A stretch of DNA of 64,000 nucleotides from Telopea speciosissima (Eukaryota; Streptophyta; Magnoliopsida; Proteales; Proteaceae): contig NC_057918.1 of the NCBI RefSeq assembly GCF_018873765.1, positions 9,060,862-9,124,861 on the forward strand, in the 5' to 3' direction. The notes beneath the pieces are model-generated. The model was not told the DNA's origin. It was given only the letters and a program-made list of their open reading frames with translations, and did not search any database. The position numbers and the translations under genes were made by a program. Shown in pieces: positions 1 through 12,900 of this stretch (the first letter of the stretch is position 1; each line of letters begins with the position of its first letter).

Positions 1-357
1 GCAGACCCATATTTGAGTGTGTGTATGCTTAAGAATTGATGTTAGATTATGTGTGTACTTGAGAAGATCTAGGGATTTTAGAGCTATTTTAGTGTTTGAG
101 ACTTTTAGTGTCTAGAATCGTTATAGACCCCAACGTTCTCATTATTAAATGAGTCTAAATCCTAGTTTTGAGATGATAGTAAAAATGACGGTTCTAGGAT
201 TGACTACCATGGGACTAGAACCCAAAAACCACCGTGCGTGGCGCGGGGGTCATGTACGAGTCCAAGGGGGGATTTAGTCGGCCTAAAGTCGGATACCCCT
301 CCTGTCTCCAAAAAAAAAAACCACTGTGTTTGACAAGCTACGATATGCCCAATCGAC

Positions 358-430
<73 letters not shown>

Positions 431-961
431 GAATACCTTACCTGATATAATATCTTTTTTTTTTATTTTTCTGACCTAACACCTAACCATGTCTAGATAT
501 ATATAAAAAAAATATTGCTCAACACCCAATGAATTAAAAAATCTTGTTCACTTAAATGCTCCTGCATGCACTCTTATTTGCATGCACTCTTATTGGTCCC
601 CTATGCTACACGACCAGTTATTATATATATATTGGCTAAGTATCTAATAATCCATATCTATGTGTGTTTCCATTGTTGCTCCACCCATTAAGATATAGGG
701 AATTTTGGTAAGATTAAGATATAGGGAATCAAAACGTCATTTTCTAGATGACATTCATGACCACCTAATCGCATAAAACTTGTATTTGGGTGTAGAACTT
801 CTCCGAAAGACAAAATTAGAAGACTTCATTGACAATGGAAATGCGATATCTTACAAAAGGCCATAGCCACCTTTGGAATTGCTACCTAATTGAATAAATT
901 ACTTGTCTCTCTCATTGAAAAATAAGAAATGGGTGAAAGTTTTCTTTCATTAGTGGGGGAG
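1..961. other. AT-rich intergenic DNA
   Basis: No coding region is recognisable. The only clear structure is the compound microsatellite near 362-430. Short reading frames here consist of simple repeat or lack any family resemblance. Confidence 0.6.
362..430. repeat. compound (CT)n(CA)n microsatellite
   Basis: About 48 bases of uninterrupted CT dinucleotides run directly into about 20 bases of CA dinucleotides. Both tracts are perfect, so the locus is probably length-polymorphic. The short reading frames across it are translations of the repeat. Confidence 0.95.
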
Positions 962-963
962 GA

Positions 964-1160
964 AGAATTCTGAATCAGGGTCGTCTGTAGCGTGGCACAG
1001 TGTGTAGTGCACCATCCGATGATCTGCAATGCATGGGCACGCATCCCAACACATAGGTGGGTTGTGGGCTGCGTGCCTATACGTTGCAGACCGTCGAATG
1101 TGCGCTACATACTATGTCGCACTACAAAGGAGCCCCACGCAAAAATTCTCACACCATCTG
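964..1160. mobile_element. fold-back MITE-like element
   Basis: The segment is a long imperfect inverted repeat. The left arm reads GTGTAGTGCACCATCCGATG and continues to about 1045. The reverse complement of the right arm (about 1126 back to 1060) reads ATGTAGCGCACATTCGACGG. Arms of 60-70 nt at roughly 75 percent identity by eye enclose a very short loop. This is the form of a small non-autonomous fold-back DNA element. The outer ends are uncertain and I could not define a target-site duplication. Confidence 0.6.
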
Positions 1161-1169
1161 GTGATGTGA

Positions 1170-4100
1170 CCCCCTCTGATGGGATTCTCATCCTATCACA
1201 AACTCCCAATTAAATGATATTGTTTCTCTTTATCATCAAATGTTGAGGATGCACATGGTGAGGGAATTTCTCCTTCACCATGAGTGAATGGAAACTCGGT
1301 CTAAATAAAAAGGAAAAAGATTGCTATATTGCTTTTATACAAATTCGTTTATACCTTCCTCACATAATAAACAATAGAATCCACAGTGATATTTGTCTCT
1401 CCTATTTTGATCATGTGTGCTCTATATGAATGATTCCATTTTCCAATCCCTCATTGGTGGTGGTGTGCCAATTTCTTCTTACAATGCCCTTGTAGAAAAC
1501 CCTCTCCCATAAATAAATTTAATCACTTATAATGCTAAAAAAAGAAAAGAAAAAGGACCCCTATACCATCAATGTGAAGGAATCTTTTGTGTTATATCAA
1601 TGATGACACGGAAAACAATATTATTCACATGAAGCACACATGATAAAGAGAATGAGAAAAAAATAATTAAAATATATATATATAAGCCAAGCATTTTAAT
1701 GGATCAATGACTGAAATAAAAGACTAAATATTATAATGTGAGCGAGTTTTAGGGTTTGGTTACCCAACAAAGGTTACTTGAGTGGTATCTATTATGCAAT
1801 ATGGCAGGTTGGATATGGAGCCTGAAATTTGATGGATAGGTAAATACCCCAAGGTCAAAAAACCTAAGTTAAGTTGGGCAAAAAGCAAAACAAAGAATTT
1901 AAAGATCTTAAGACTATAAAAAGGGTTCATGGACATACATTGGACGGGAGTGTGCTATCGAGTGTAGGTGATCCTCCAACCAAATAATTGATCTAAATAT
2001 GCACTACCAACAGAGGGGGACCAAGTAACTAATCGCTAATAACAACTTAGGTCTAAATTCTAAAGGGTGGGATTCATTCGAGCTGGGCTGGGGTTTTAAA
2101 AACCCAGGCCCATCACAAGTTTATTTGAGCCCCAGCCCACCTATCTGGGCTTAGGACAATCCAGGTGCGGCCTTAGAAACTTGACTTTTGGCCAGATGGT
2201 TTGGAATGAGCCCAAAACATTACAAGAATACTTTACATATGTATGCCTAGTGCTGTGGCACGTGAAATCAATTACCTACCTGCCCCATGAGTTAAAAATC
2301 CCATTTATGTTGATGCCTCTCTGCACGTTCTCATTGGTCTACATAATTTTGTTGAGGTTCTATATGTTTGGGTTAGGATTTTGATCTATTACATGTATTG
2401 GGGTAAAATTATAATTGTACGGGAATTAAAGTTTCTAGGGTTTTCTATATATTGTCTCTATTGGAAAAAATCTAGACACAAGTAAGGGGATCACATTGTA
2501 TGGTGAAAAGTGGTGTAGAGCGTGTTTTTTTTTTGGCTTAGCTTAGTGAAAAATTTTCTGGTTCTCTCGATTGGATGTAGACATTCGTATCAAACCATGT
2601 TAAATTTCTCATATTGTGTGTGATTATTTCTTTAATTTATTCCTCGTGTTGTATGTGATTGTTTGATTAGTTTCTTTCTCGTGGTTGCACATTCCTTCCC
2701 AACAATAGGTAATCTAAGTGAAAAAATGTATTTGGGCTGGTCTATACATATATAATGTGTACATATGTTCGTTCATATATAATCCTACATCAAGGTTCGT
2801 AATCTCGGATTGGATCGGTTGATTTTGGCTGAATCGGATCAGTATCGGCCAAGACCGATTCCAAACCGATCCACCTATACGAACAAAGGTAAAAAGGTAG
2901 AAAAAAAATCAGATTTTTTAACGATAAAACAGTGACAAAAGTGTCATATTTGTCCGAGTTTGGGTGATCCTGATCTAACCGTGTCCTAGAAAAGGGTATC
3001 AACTATACGGGATTCACATTTTTCAAGAAAATTGAGAAAAAATATTAAAAAGATTCATGTGAATGGAAATCTGCACAGATGACGTGGTAATAATGTAATA
3101 TTTTTCCCATTTTTTTATTAGCTTTTGACTCAAGATAATCAAATTGCAAATTTTTTTTTTTTTGGATGAAATCAGATTGCAAATTTGGACCCCTCTTTTG
3201 GTAAGGTCAATGTTTTTGGTATCTTCTGACAAATCCTGACTTGTATATTCTTTTGATTTATTTGAATTAAATATTTAAGCGTTTACCACAAAATAATATA
3301 AAGTAAATAAAATAGACGATTTTATATTTGAAGGCTCGAAGCTGCAAAAAACTATATTTTGTGTATTTGACTCTAATAACTTTTACTTTTGATCACCAAT
3401 AAGAGGTCGAAACCTTTTTTTTTTAATTATCGATTTACTTATATATTAGACCAACTTGATTTGATTATCAAAACATCTTTTTTATATTAGTTGTGTGTGA
3501 AAAAACATTTAAGCATTAAAAAGGAAAAACCCTGTGGAAATAAATATAAAGGAAGAGGGATTACCTACCCCGAGGACAATGAGAGCACGTGTGGGATATC
3601 CAATAGGTATGACATTTTTTATTTCATGGAGGGTGGGGTGTCGCAACTAAGGGTGTCAATCGATACAGTTTTGGTTTGGAGGAAGAGACAATGAAAAGAA
3701 ACCAAAATCATACCGTACTAGGAACTCGAATGCATTTTCAATATCGAAATCGTATGTAGTCAATTTGATTTCAATACGATTTTTTATTCAATTTCATAAT
3801 TTATAATCACCATACATACATGTGTATACACTTTTGAATTCGAGAATAGGTAATTCAGTACGGTTCAGTTGGTACTTTAGAAATTTGATCCATAATATCT
3901 CCTTGGCTTGGCACATTTTGTCCAACTCTTAGCCCAGCCTGCCGGGCTTGTAATTCAACATGAATTTCGGGCTGGGTTTCACCTGCTGAGGTCTCTATAT
4001 GTGTCGCTTAGTGCAAAGGCCCAGCCCATCAAATTGGCGCCTCCAGTTTCAATGGTGAAAAGTGAATCTCTCTTCAACCATGGATTCTGATACTCTGATT

Positions 4101-4200
4101 GGACTGTGAAAGGGTATTTCTGATTCCAATCATTAGGTCAAACCATCAATGGTGAAGAGATTCTTCACCAAGTTTGGAGGAAAACTTAATCATGTAAGTA
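1170..4200. other. intergenic DNA with scattered repeat fragments
   Basis: No host gene is recognised. Visible pieces are a GC-rich fragment with repeated CCCAGCCC-type words at about 2060-2170, a GATCGG-rich inverted-repeat fragment at about 2785-3010, a dispersed repeat word block at 3570-3650, and a hAT-like terminus word (AAGGGTGTCAATCG) at about 3650. The remainder is AT-rich and featureless to my reading. Confidence 0.5.
2785..3010. repeat. GATCGG-rich dispersed repeat fragment
   Basis: Repeated words GGATCGG, CCGATTCC and CCGATCC flank a centre containing 'acaaaagtgtc'. The same order, including a centre with 'gcaaaagtgtc', is seen at 25910-26155, where the ends form an inverted repeat. 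The two probably belong to one short non-autonomous family. Ends here are approximate. Confidence 0.45.
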
Positions 4201-4211
4201 ATATAATTGAT

Positions 4212-4387
4212 GGGAAAGATAACGCTACTTGGGCGCATGTGGTATGCTGTCCTTGCACCCAGACACAAGAGCAGGTGACATGACCATCGTGCCCCCGATA
4301 AATTCTGCTTTTTCATGGGAGTGTGGCCGTCATTTTGCGTACCCCTATATATGCGCATAGGGGCAACCAGGTAACGTTCTTTCTCCC
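4212..4387. mobile_element. Mutator-type MITE
   Basis: The element is 176 bp with terminal inverted repeats. The left end begins GGGAAAGATAACGCTACTTG and the reverse complement of the right end begins GGGAGAAAGAACGTTACCTG. It is flanked by near-identical 9-mers, ATAATTGAT on the left and TTAATTGAT on the right, matching the 9-bp target-site duplication typical of Mutator-like elements. The copy at 25444-25611 has the same terminus. There is no coding capacity. Confidence 0.8.
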
Positions 4388-4389
4388 TT

Positions 4390-7300
4390 AATTGATATTC
4401 CACTTGGTGGATGTGTCAATGTCTATGTCGTACCATTTTTCAGAGGTCATGGTTAATCAAAATCATAGTTAGTTAAAAACTTAAAATGGGGATGACAATA
4501 AAACTTTATGCGTTACGACGTGTTTAAAACGGTTCAGAATTCAAACAGGGTGGTACAAAATACGATCGAACATTTCAAAAACGGCAAAAAGAGAAAAACA
4601 GACTGAACAAGTTTAAAAGACATGAAATATACTAATAGTACGTGTTTAAAAATTATTTAATATTATACAAACATATATTGTAGAACCAATTCATGTCTTA
4701 TTAATTAAATAATAATATTTGATGTAATAATTATAAGTTTATATAATATTACATTATTTCAATAAAAATTACGTTTTTTTTTTTTGTCAAGTGTAAGTTT
4801 GGAATTTTCTTCTCATGTTAGTCAATATGTCCAACCTAACATTACAAAACTGAGAAAAAGATAAGAGAAAAGAAGATCCGACGACTTTTTAGATCCAAAA
4901 TCAAATATTTTTCATTTGATGGAAAACAAAATGCATTTTAAGATACTTTTGAGATCCAAAATGAAAATAGAAAATCAGTTTTTGAATGGAGAAACAATCA
5001 TCCTAATTAGTTGTTTAAATTCACTTTTGGGAGGAGGGGGTGGTTGGGGTTTCTGTGCCTTACACTAATGTTTAAAACATATCTTGGCCCCCTAACTACT
5101 AACCATTATTGGCCTAATCCAATGAAAACAAGAAGTCAACATTAATTATGATAGTATTAAGAACATTCTGGTCATTATTAAATTATAATCCTCAAATTTT
5201 AATATAATAATATGAACACTAATTGTTATTGATCATTTTAACTTACTAATATTGTGTTAAAAACTTTCCTTGTTCACTAATAAATCGATTAATTAAACTC
5301 ATGTTTTTATAATCAATTCAATCCTTTGATCCAATTAGGGGCAAATGCCTACAAAAAGATCGCTTGGATTTTATCCATAGTTTATTCCTTACCTCTTAAA
5401 TCCTATTTTTAAATTCTAATTCAAATTTTTTTTTACCTGACTGAAATAGAATAAGATTTGTTAAAATATTTCTATAACTAGCGTATAACCCTTACATCAG
5501 TGCAGGGCCAATGAGAGCACAAATAGAAACATCAATATGGATGAGATTTTGGGTGAATCATCTAGCCCCAGGGTTTTTTTTTTTTTTCCGGATAGTGGGG
5601 TGGGGACGGTGGGGGAACAACATATATGGAAATACATATTATAGTTTACATAGATTTACTTAGAACTATAGAGCTACATAGGGGAGTACAATACTGTAAA
5701 GCTACTGAGGGAATAGAACTATAGGGAACCTGGGACCGGAGGGGGAAGGGAGGGGGCGAAAAGGAGAGAGAGAGAGGATCCCGGGGTGAGAAGAGAACAG
5801 CCGACTCCGTTGGCAGCAATCGCTGGCTTGCATCATAAATCACTGTGCTGGAGTAGGGAACAAGTCTGCTCTGCAGCTACATTAGATCATTCCAAACCTT
5901 GAAAGTCACTTTTTATGCTGCTGGACAGGCTCAAACCCGAGACCTGTGCTTTACATCTTGATGTCACAAGCCACTGAACTCCCCTATGTAGTCTAGGATT
6001 GATATAGTCATTTCAAACCATTGAATAGATTGGTGATCCTTCGACTCGCTATCAAATTTTATGGTCAAATTCAATCATATGTTTCACCATGTATTGTAAT
6101 CCTTTAACTCCTCTTACCTCTTTGGGATCAGTCCCATGGCTTCTATGTTCTGAATATGCGTGTGCCCGTGGGACTGGTCAGGCTGAAGGTCCTGACAACG
6201 CCATTGGCAAAAGCAAAAAAGGTACCCATTGACAACACTATTTGTGCTTCACTGGTTGAGCTGTGCTTGGTCTTCAATGAGCTTTTGCTGATTGGCAATT
6301 AGAGGTTTGTAAAGGATAATTTTTGCAGAGGAGGGGGTTGGGTATCTTCTTTGGGGTAGTTCAAATTGTGAAGCCCATTGATGATCAGCTTATTGAAGCT
6401 TGAATCAAAAGGCTCTAGCTCTTTCTAAGTGGCAACTCTTCCAGCTGGGAGGCTATGCATATGATTTTTTGCCTTTTTCTTTTCACTAACCACAATCAGT
6501 TAAGAGAGGTGACTCAATAAAATTACTGTTTTTTGCTTAAACACTTTGGGCAGGTTGATTGCTATGGTTATATGGGTAGAACCATGAAAGAGTTTAAAAA
6601 AAAACATGTAGCACAATTTTAACTGGTTTGATATCAGATTGATGTGATTGGAGATGTTTTGAATTTCTCCTAATTTATATGTTCTAGCAACCTTCTTGAA
6701 ACATGAGGCTTTGCAGTACTAGTATTGGATTTATCATGTCATCATCTTCTCACAAGTAGCTCTTAAGTGGATTACTCAACAAGATTTAACCTTTTGAAAC
6801 CCCTAAATAATCTCACTGATGAAACTAGCTAGCTTGAATCATTGTCTGAGATACACTTAAATTACAAACAGGAAAACTAGAAGCTTTATTTTATTTTGTT
6901 TTGTTTTTATAGAAGACAAATGAGAATCCAATCTCTTATGAAGATAAGAAATAAAAGCATATGTTTCTCTGGTAATTAGCATGAAACACATGCTGTGTGA
7001 GATGAATAATCCCATGTTGGAATTTCATCTTTCAGGTAACTAATCAGAAAAAGAAAAAGAAAAAAAAAAAAAAAAGCGAATTCTCATCGGTAAGTCATGG
7101 TAGTATTGAGGAATCAGTACATATTTCATGTTGGACTTTTGCTTCAACGAAAAAAGAGAAGAAGAAGAAGGAAAGGATAGGCATCAACTTGAAATGCTTG
7201 TATATGATAAATACAGACAATTAGCAGTAAATACAAGAACAACTTTGATTGTACTAAAATAATTGCTCAGTTTAAAGTTGGCTTCCATACATGCAAAACC

Positions 7301-7588
7301 CTAAATGCTTTGGCCCGGTCGTCGTGTTGCATGCGACCTCACTTCATTATTTCCCAGATGTAAACATGGCTATGTCTGCTCATGATCAACAGAGTCATGA
7401 ATACTTATCTGATTGTAACCCAACTCAAGACTCAAGAGGCATCTGCAACATCTGCAGAAGTATTTGGTGCAAAATATATGTTGGCTGATTAAGTCTTAAG
7501 GCCATATACCATCAAATCATGTGTAGTCAAAAGCTTCTAAGTAATTAAGCAGTACTGGGATTTGTCCTAAGCCATTGTTAGAAGATAT
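4390..7588. other. intergenic DNA downstream of the zinc-finger gene
   Basis: No confident gene. At 5505-5560 there is a copy of the repeat word block also seen at 3570 and 57882. At 5930-5995 the minus strand contains GTCTCGGGTTTGAGCC, resembling a Pol III B box, so a decayed tRNA-derived SINE is possible. A 48-codon plus-strand frame at about 6154-6300 has no recognised family. The rest is AT-rich. Confidence 0.45.
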
Positions 7589-8356
7589 TCAGACATTTGG
7601 TTGCATGGCAAGCCCTAGTTGAAGTTCCAGACTCTTACAACTTTGCTTGGAAATAGGCAAAGGGGAAGGCTTGATCAATGAAGGTCCATTCTGGATCGAA
7701 CTGTTTGTGGGTGTCACAGTGAATTTACAAGTATCTTGTGGAGCTGGGAGAATAGAGGGTAAAGCATATGATTTTGTGAGAGGAGAGCCATTAAAGTATG
7801 CTTTTTGAGTGAAGGGATTGAAACTAACTTGTGGATCTTCAAAAGGTGTAAATTGATCAGTTATATAGGAAGAAGAAGGTTCATAGAACCATGGAGGGGA
7901 AAGATGGAAACTGAAACCATGGTGATTCTGGAGAGGTTGAAGGTAACAACTTAGGCTTGCCTTCCTTGCTTGAAGTTGAAGTCTTTTCTTCTTCAGCCTC
8001 TCCTTTTTATGAGCATTTTGGTGACCACCAAGAGCCTGTGAGTTTGCAAACCCTTTGAAACAAAATTGACACTCATACTTCTTATCATCCATTTCAGGTG
8101 CTGGAGTAGTAGTAGTAGTACCACTCTTCTCCTTCACAGATTTCTGTCTAGGCAAAACTGTGTTTGAAGAACTTACACTTTCATCTCCTTCCTCAGACAC
8201 TCTAGAGCTCTGACCATCATTTGTATAGGGATCCACCTCAAAACCGAAGATCCGAAGCTTCTTCTCTTCAACATGGAAGCCTTCTCCTCCATCCAATCTA
8301 GGGGAAAGAAGGGTAGTCTCTGCAACTCCTTGTTCTTCCACCACATTCCTCTCCAT
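7589..8356 (-). CDS. single C2H2 (QALGGH) zinc-finger transcription factor, ZFP5/ZFP6/ZFP8-GIS type
   Basis: A 255-residue, single-exon protein. It has one plant C2H2 finger at residues 94-119, with C96, C99, H112 and H116 and the plant-specific QALGGH signature that contacts DNA. A conserved N-terminal block, [13 protein letters not shown] (about 32-44), is typical of the ZFP5/ZFP6/ZFP8/GIS group. A C-terminal LELQL (243-247) matches the LxLxL form of the EAR repression motif. Between them lie a Ser/Thr/Glu-rich segment and a Pro/Ser/Phe-rich tail. In Arabidopsis these proteins act in the nucleus downstream of gibberellin and cytokinin signals to control trichome and root-hair initiation. 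That role is inferred here from the family. The ATG at 8356 is chosen because the frame further upstream opens only on a TTG. There is no intron, as usual in the family. Which exact member it is cannot be decided. Confidence 0.93.
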   Translation of the reverse strand: MERNVVEEQGVAETTLLSPRLDGGEGFHVEEKKLRIFGFEVDPYTNDGQSSRVSEEGDESVSSSNTVLPRQKSVKEKSGTTTTTPAPEMDDKKYECQFCFKGFANSQALGGHQNAHKKERLKKKRLQLQARKASLSCYLQPLQNHHGFSFHLSPPWFYEPSSSYITDQFTPFEDPQVSFNPFTQKAYFNGSPLTKSYALPSILPAPQDTCKFTVTPTNSSIQNGPSLIKPSPLPISKQSCKSLELQLGLAMQPNV

Positions 8357-8399
8357 TTTCCTCAAAAATTAATGAAGAATATGAAGTTGTCTATATAGC

Positions 8400-9924
8400 T
8401 CTTAGAAACAATAATGCTGTTATTAGTTGTTCTTCTCTCTATGCAATTTATAATGAGCTCATTTTGTGTTCAGGATGCAATGAACCCAAACACAAGATAA
8501 GTTTATAATAAAGAACAGTAGAAATATAAATGAGTCCATTATTAAAGGTGATGAAGAAATGAAAAAAAATCAATAAGAATCAAATGGAAGGAGCCGTCAT
8601 ATGCAGTATTGGGTTAAAACTTTTCCTTATTATAGTTAGATACGGTTCAAACTTTCCTCTATCAAAGGGGATTCACTCTGTTTTCTTAAAGAGGAACCCA
8701 TGGTCCATAAACATTTTGATTATCAACTTGGGCATTTGAAACACTGATTCCATGCTTTTGGAGAACAACGTAATATTAGATTTACTCCAACCCCAGAAGT
8801 CAAAATTAGTGGGGATGCAATCACCTGGAAGGTGCTCAACTTTTGCTAATAAAACCTCTTTTACTGTACTTAATTAGAATATTAAATGTTAATTATCTTG
8901 ACTAACTAATGAGCAAGTAGATTTATGTATTGTCTTAAATCTCAACCTTAGATTACCATAAACAAATCAAATATAAATATGATCAAGTAGCATATTTGTG
9001 GGTACCCAATCCCATCTGCTACAGGGTTTAATAGGGCACTACATAATAAATATTCTATTTAGTTTTTGATTAGTGATTACTGTAAAGATGTTCTTATCTG
9101 CCACTAGACACATGCATCTAAAATTCCTTGAAACTGTCAACTTTGACCATTTTTTTGCCAAAGCTTCTTCGAATTTGGGGGGAGTAGTTGTTAAAACAGA
9201 GGAATATTAGAAGTGGGTAATGATGTGAGCATTTTATATACTAATATGGGTCTACAACAAGATCTGAGCAAATCTTCTTAGAGTATGGCAAACCTATATT
9301 TTAAACTCAACAGCATAGGTTACAGCTGAATCCAATCGTCAGCTTCTATTATTGAATAAACAAGCAAAGCCTTTTGGTTGGAAGTCTGTTTTAATTGGAC
9401 CCCACTCATTGTAACTTTGGGACATGTTAGAAACTATTGGATTTGTATTTGTTAGTCGCTTGTCTCATATTAGATCTTCTAATGGTGGACTTCTTCCACC
9501 AATGGTTCTCTAGCATTATCTTCTCTCCTTCCCCCCCCTTCCCTAATCTAATCATATTGCTTTCTTGCTGTAACCAAAGTCCAAGTAGGCTTGCTAAGTC
9601 ATCAAGCATTCACCATCTTAACACATGGATCTTATGAAGCCATCTAATGGAGAGTTGGATCTTGGTGACCAGGTGAGTGGGTGGGTGGGTGAGTGAGTGA
9701 TTGATTGATTGATTTCATCTTAATTTCACTTCATTTCATTTCATTTATACTTTGGTGGAGGCAGGGGAAGAGGATGGTCCCTACCCATCAGCCACCTTAA
9801 TAGCTCATTCTAATCCATTCTCTTTCTTTTTCTTCCAGACAAATCCTTGGGGAAACAAAAAACTAAGAATACCACAATTGACTCCAGAGGCTGAGGTTGG
9901 AAACCCATTAATATATTTGTTTAT
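8400..9924. other. 5' flank of the zinc-finger gene and intergenic DNA
   Basis: AT-rich. The promoter of the minus-strand zinc-finger gene should lie here. A CTATATAG word about 30 nt before its start codon is too close to be a convincing TATA box unless the leader is very short. A degenerate tetranucleotide tract (GTGA/GTGG then ATTG and TTTCA units) lies at about 9672-9748. No other gene is seen. Confidence 0.5.
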
Positions 9925-12900
9925 TTATTTAAAGTCTGTGCTACAATAGTATTTGGATAGAGGGCAGGGCTGGTCACAGGAGGTTCTTTGCTGATTAAGA
10001 AGCCCTTTCTTCCCACACATATGGCAGAGCTTACCATGGCTGACAAATAGACAATTCAGATCAAATTTCAATTCATTTGGTATCCGTTTGTTGAGATGAA
10101 GGTATGCCTTCTCCCTGTCTGCCTGTACGGGTACCCAACCCATAGTCTTTGTGATCCGAAAAACCTGTACAGGAGTATTTGAAAATTTGCAGAGTCCCAC
10201 ACTCCCACCAATAATTAGTGAATGTGAGAAAAATTGTAGTCTGCAATTAAAATATTTCTACACTCACGTGTGTGTCCACGGGGAAATCATCTTGCTGAAG
10301 ATGGAACATTAGTACACATGCCACCTGTCATCCATTTGACAACAAACAAAAAATTATAGAGTAAATACAGAATTAGGATAATAATAAGGCAAGATCTCAT
10401 AATAATTATCTGCAGGTGGTGGAGCTCCCATCTAAATTAGCACAAAAAATTCATAATTATCAATAGAAATTTGTAAGAAAGAAGTTTTAGATCCATAGGT
10501 CCAAACCGAAAGGAAGGTGCTAAACGTAAGGTCAAGTTCAGGCAAACCGACATTCTGAAATGAAAGCCATGGCAAGAAACTCACTCCACAAGGTATATCC
10601 ATTGTCAATACATGAAAGAATAAGAACAAGACGACTGGGTTGTGATGTGGTAATCTCACCTATGAATGGAGTAATCTTGACATTGGGTGGTGTAGGCATC
10701 CCAGTTAATATACAATTATACATACGGAAGAGGGAATCCTTTGAACAGCATATCCCTATTAAGTACAGAACTGTAATTTAAAAAATGTGAAAAGATGCTC
10801 ACTTTCATATCCTTACGAGTCTCCATATTAAGTAGCTGGTGTTGTTGACATAGCCAACACCTTTAGTTGTTTTATATCACAGCACTTTCAAAAAAGGGAA
10901 TGCTGGACCACAGTATCAAAAGCTATGACCAGGCTACCAGCTATGGGTAAACGTAGCTGCCAAACGATCAATGAATTCAGAAGCGAAAGAATAAAGCATA
11001 ACTTTCTCTGTGAGGTGCTTTACTTCCCAGATACTCAGAACCTGAGAGGAAATGCTACCATCATAGCACAAGCAATTTCAATGGTATCTATAGATCCATT
11101 ACCTTACTGAAATGGACAACTAAAACAAAAACACTATTGGAAAGTGCTTGACATCTTGGAAACTTGCCAACGTCTGCTCATATGTAAATTATTTGGAAAT
11201 ATTTTCATGGTTTTATGTTTTTGTGCTCTTGGGTCCAAAACTTGGCAAGTAGCTCCACTAAAGGGTCATAAGAATCAATACAGAAAAATTATAGTGCAAG
11301 CCTCCATTGTATCAAACTTCTGCTGTCTGGGAACGCTAAAACAGGATCCAGATGCACTTCATGCTTGATTGAAACCATATAATAGTAAAAAATAAAGCGT
11401 GTTGGAAATATAATACCCTAACTCTAATTACAGAAGTTAGGTTTAATTGCACAATACTAATTAGAGCAGAAAAGGTGGTTGCTTACGGGTTTTGATTCAA
11501 AGGCTGGAATTACAGGACTGATATCAGAAAGAGAGAGAATAAGCAGGTCAGAAGCCAGGGAAAATTAAGAGATCATATTTTTGGTCTAAATAAGGGTGAG
11601 GAAGGAGATCTATGGTAACTCACAAATTAGGGTTTGGTTTTGGCTGAAAATTATGGCTGTGTGGTCTGTTTGGTAGGGTGGATTGATGGATAAAATTCAA
11701 GGGAATTCCCTGGTCCACAGCAGGTTGTGATGGGCTCAGTCATGGGTGAGAATTCAGAACAGGGTAAAAGAGAGGTGGGGATGGTTAGGGTTCTGGAATT
11801 AGGTTAAGGTAGGGTTTACCTGGGGTGAAATTTAGAGGCTACCAGAACAGATTAGAGTGAGTTATGGAAGATTGAAGGTGGCTAGAAGCATGGCTGAAAA
11901 CAGGTATCTCCTAGGTGTAGGAAGAGATGGAAACAGATCTAGTTGATGGAGACTAGAATGGCTGATCACAGGTATCTGTTTAGGGAAGCAGAACTTGAAT
12001 TACAGCAACAATGGCAAAATCACCCTTGAGAGGCCCAGGGAATCCACCCACAGACCAAATTGAATCCACTCCCCCACTACTAGAGCTCTCCATGGACTGG
12101 ATTTTAATCCAGATCCGATCTGTATCGAAGTTCGTTAAAGGCGTATGTGGATTGATCAAAATCCAGTCCAATCCAGTCCAATTAAGATCCATTTATTACA
12201 ATCTCCCACATATATAAAAATATACAGATAATATGTAAATTACATTTATGCTATATATGACACATGATACATCAAGTAGTCATCTATATGCAGGGACTGG
12301 GAGGACATTTTATTACTGTATGAGGTCATCAACCAGGGAATGGTGATAGAAAACAGAAGTTGGATGCTAAAACTTATTTTTGTGATGTTAGAACTAGTTT
12401 TAATTCCTAACATGTTTTGTTATCATGCTTAATTTATTAGTTCGAACATGTTTCTAATGCTTAGTCAATGTTGTGATGATATGCAGCAGATGTAGATTAA
12501 TAATTCAATTAATGTGAGAAGTTGCTATCAAACGGATACTCTGATTCGTAGTTCAATATCCAGTTATTAAATGGACAAGGACATGGAGTGGAAATTGCAT
12601 ATCCTGCATGGATATTCTAAATTCCTTAATGAACCAGATATGGAGTCATGCATATCTGCGCCATATCCAGTCCGTTTACAGCCCTTCAATGCACACAGTG
12701 AACCCACACAGAAGAGGTGGCAGAGAGGGATTTTATTGACATTTGCATAGCAATGAGAAGGTTGATCCCTATTTATGGAGGCAGGGATCAGCCCAATAAC
12801 TTGAGTTCCAAGTAAAAACAAAGACAGAAACTGGCTCGCACTGAAAATATAAGCTAGTTCTCAGTCTAATAGCAACAACTGAGTAGCTATCAGCCTTCTA

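Noticed and set aside
204-479. Opposing reading frames rich in Arg-Glu or Ser-Leu repeats
   Set aside because: They are translations of the (CT)n(CA)n microsatellite.
5925-5995. Possible tRNA gene or tRNA-derived SINE (B-box-like GTCTCGGGTTTGAGCC on the minus strand)
   Set aside because: No cloverleaf can be drawn and the A box is weak; at best a decayed SINE.
6154-6300. 48-codon plus-strand frame starting MRVPVGLVRLKV
   Set aside because: Short, with no recognised family, and stops without a plausible splice donor.
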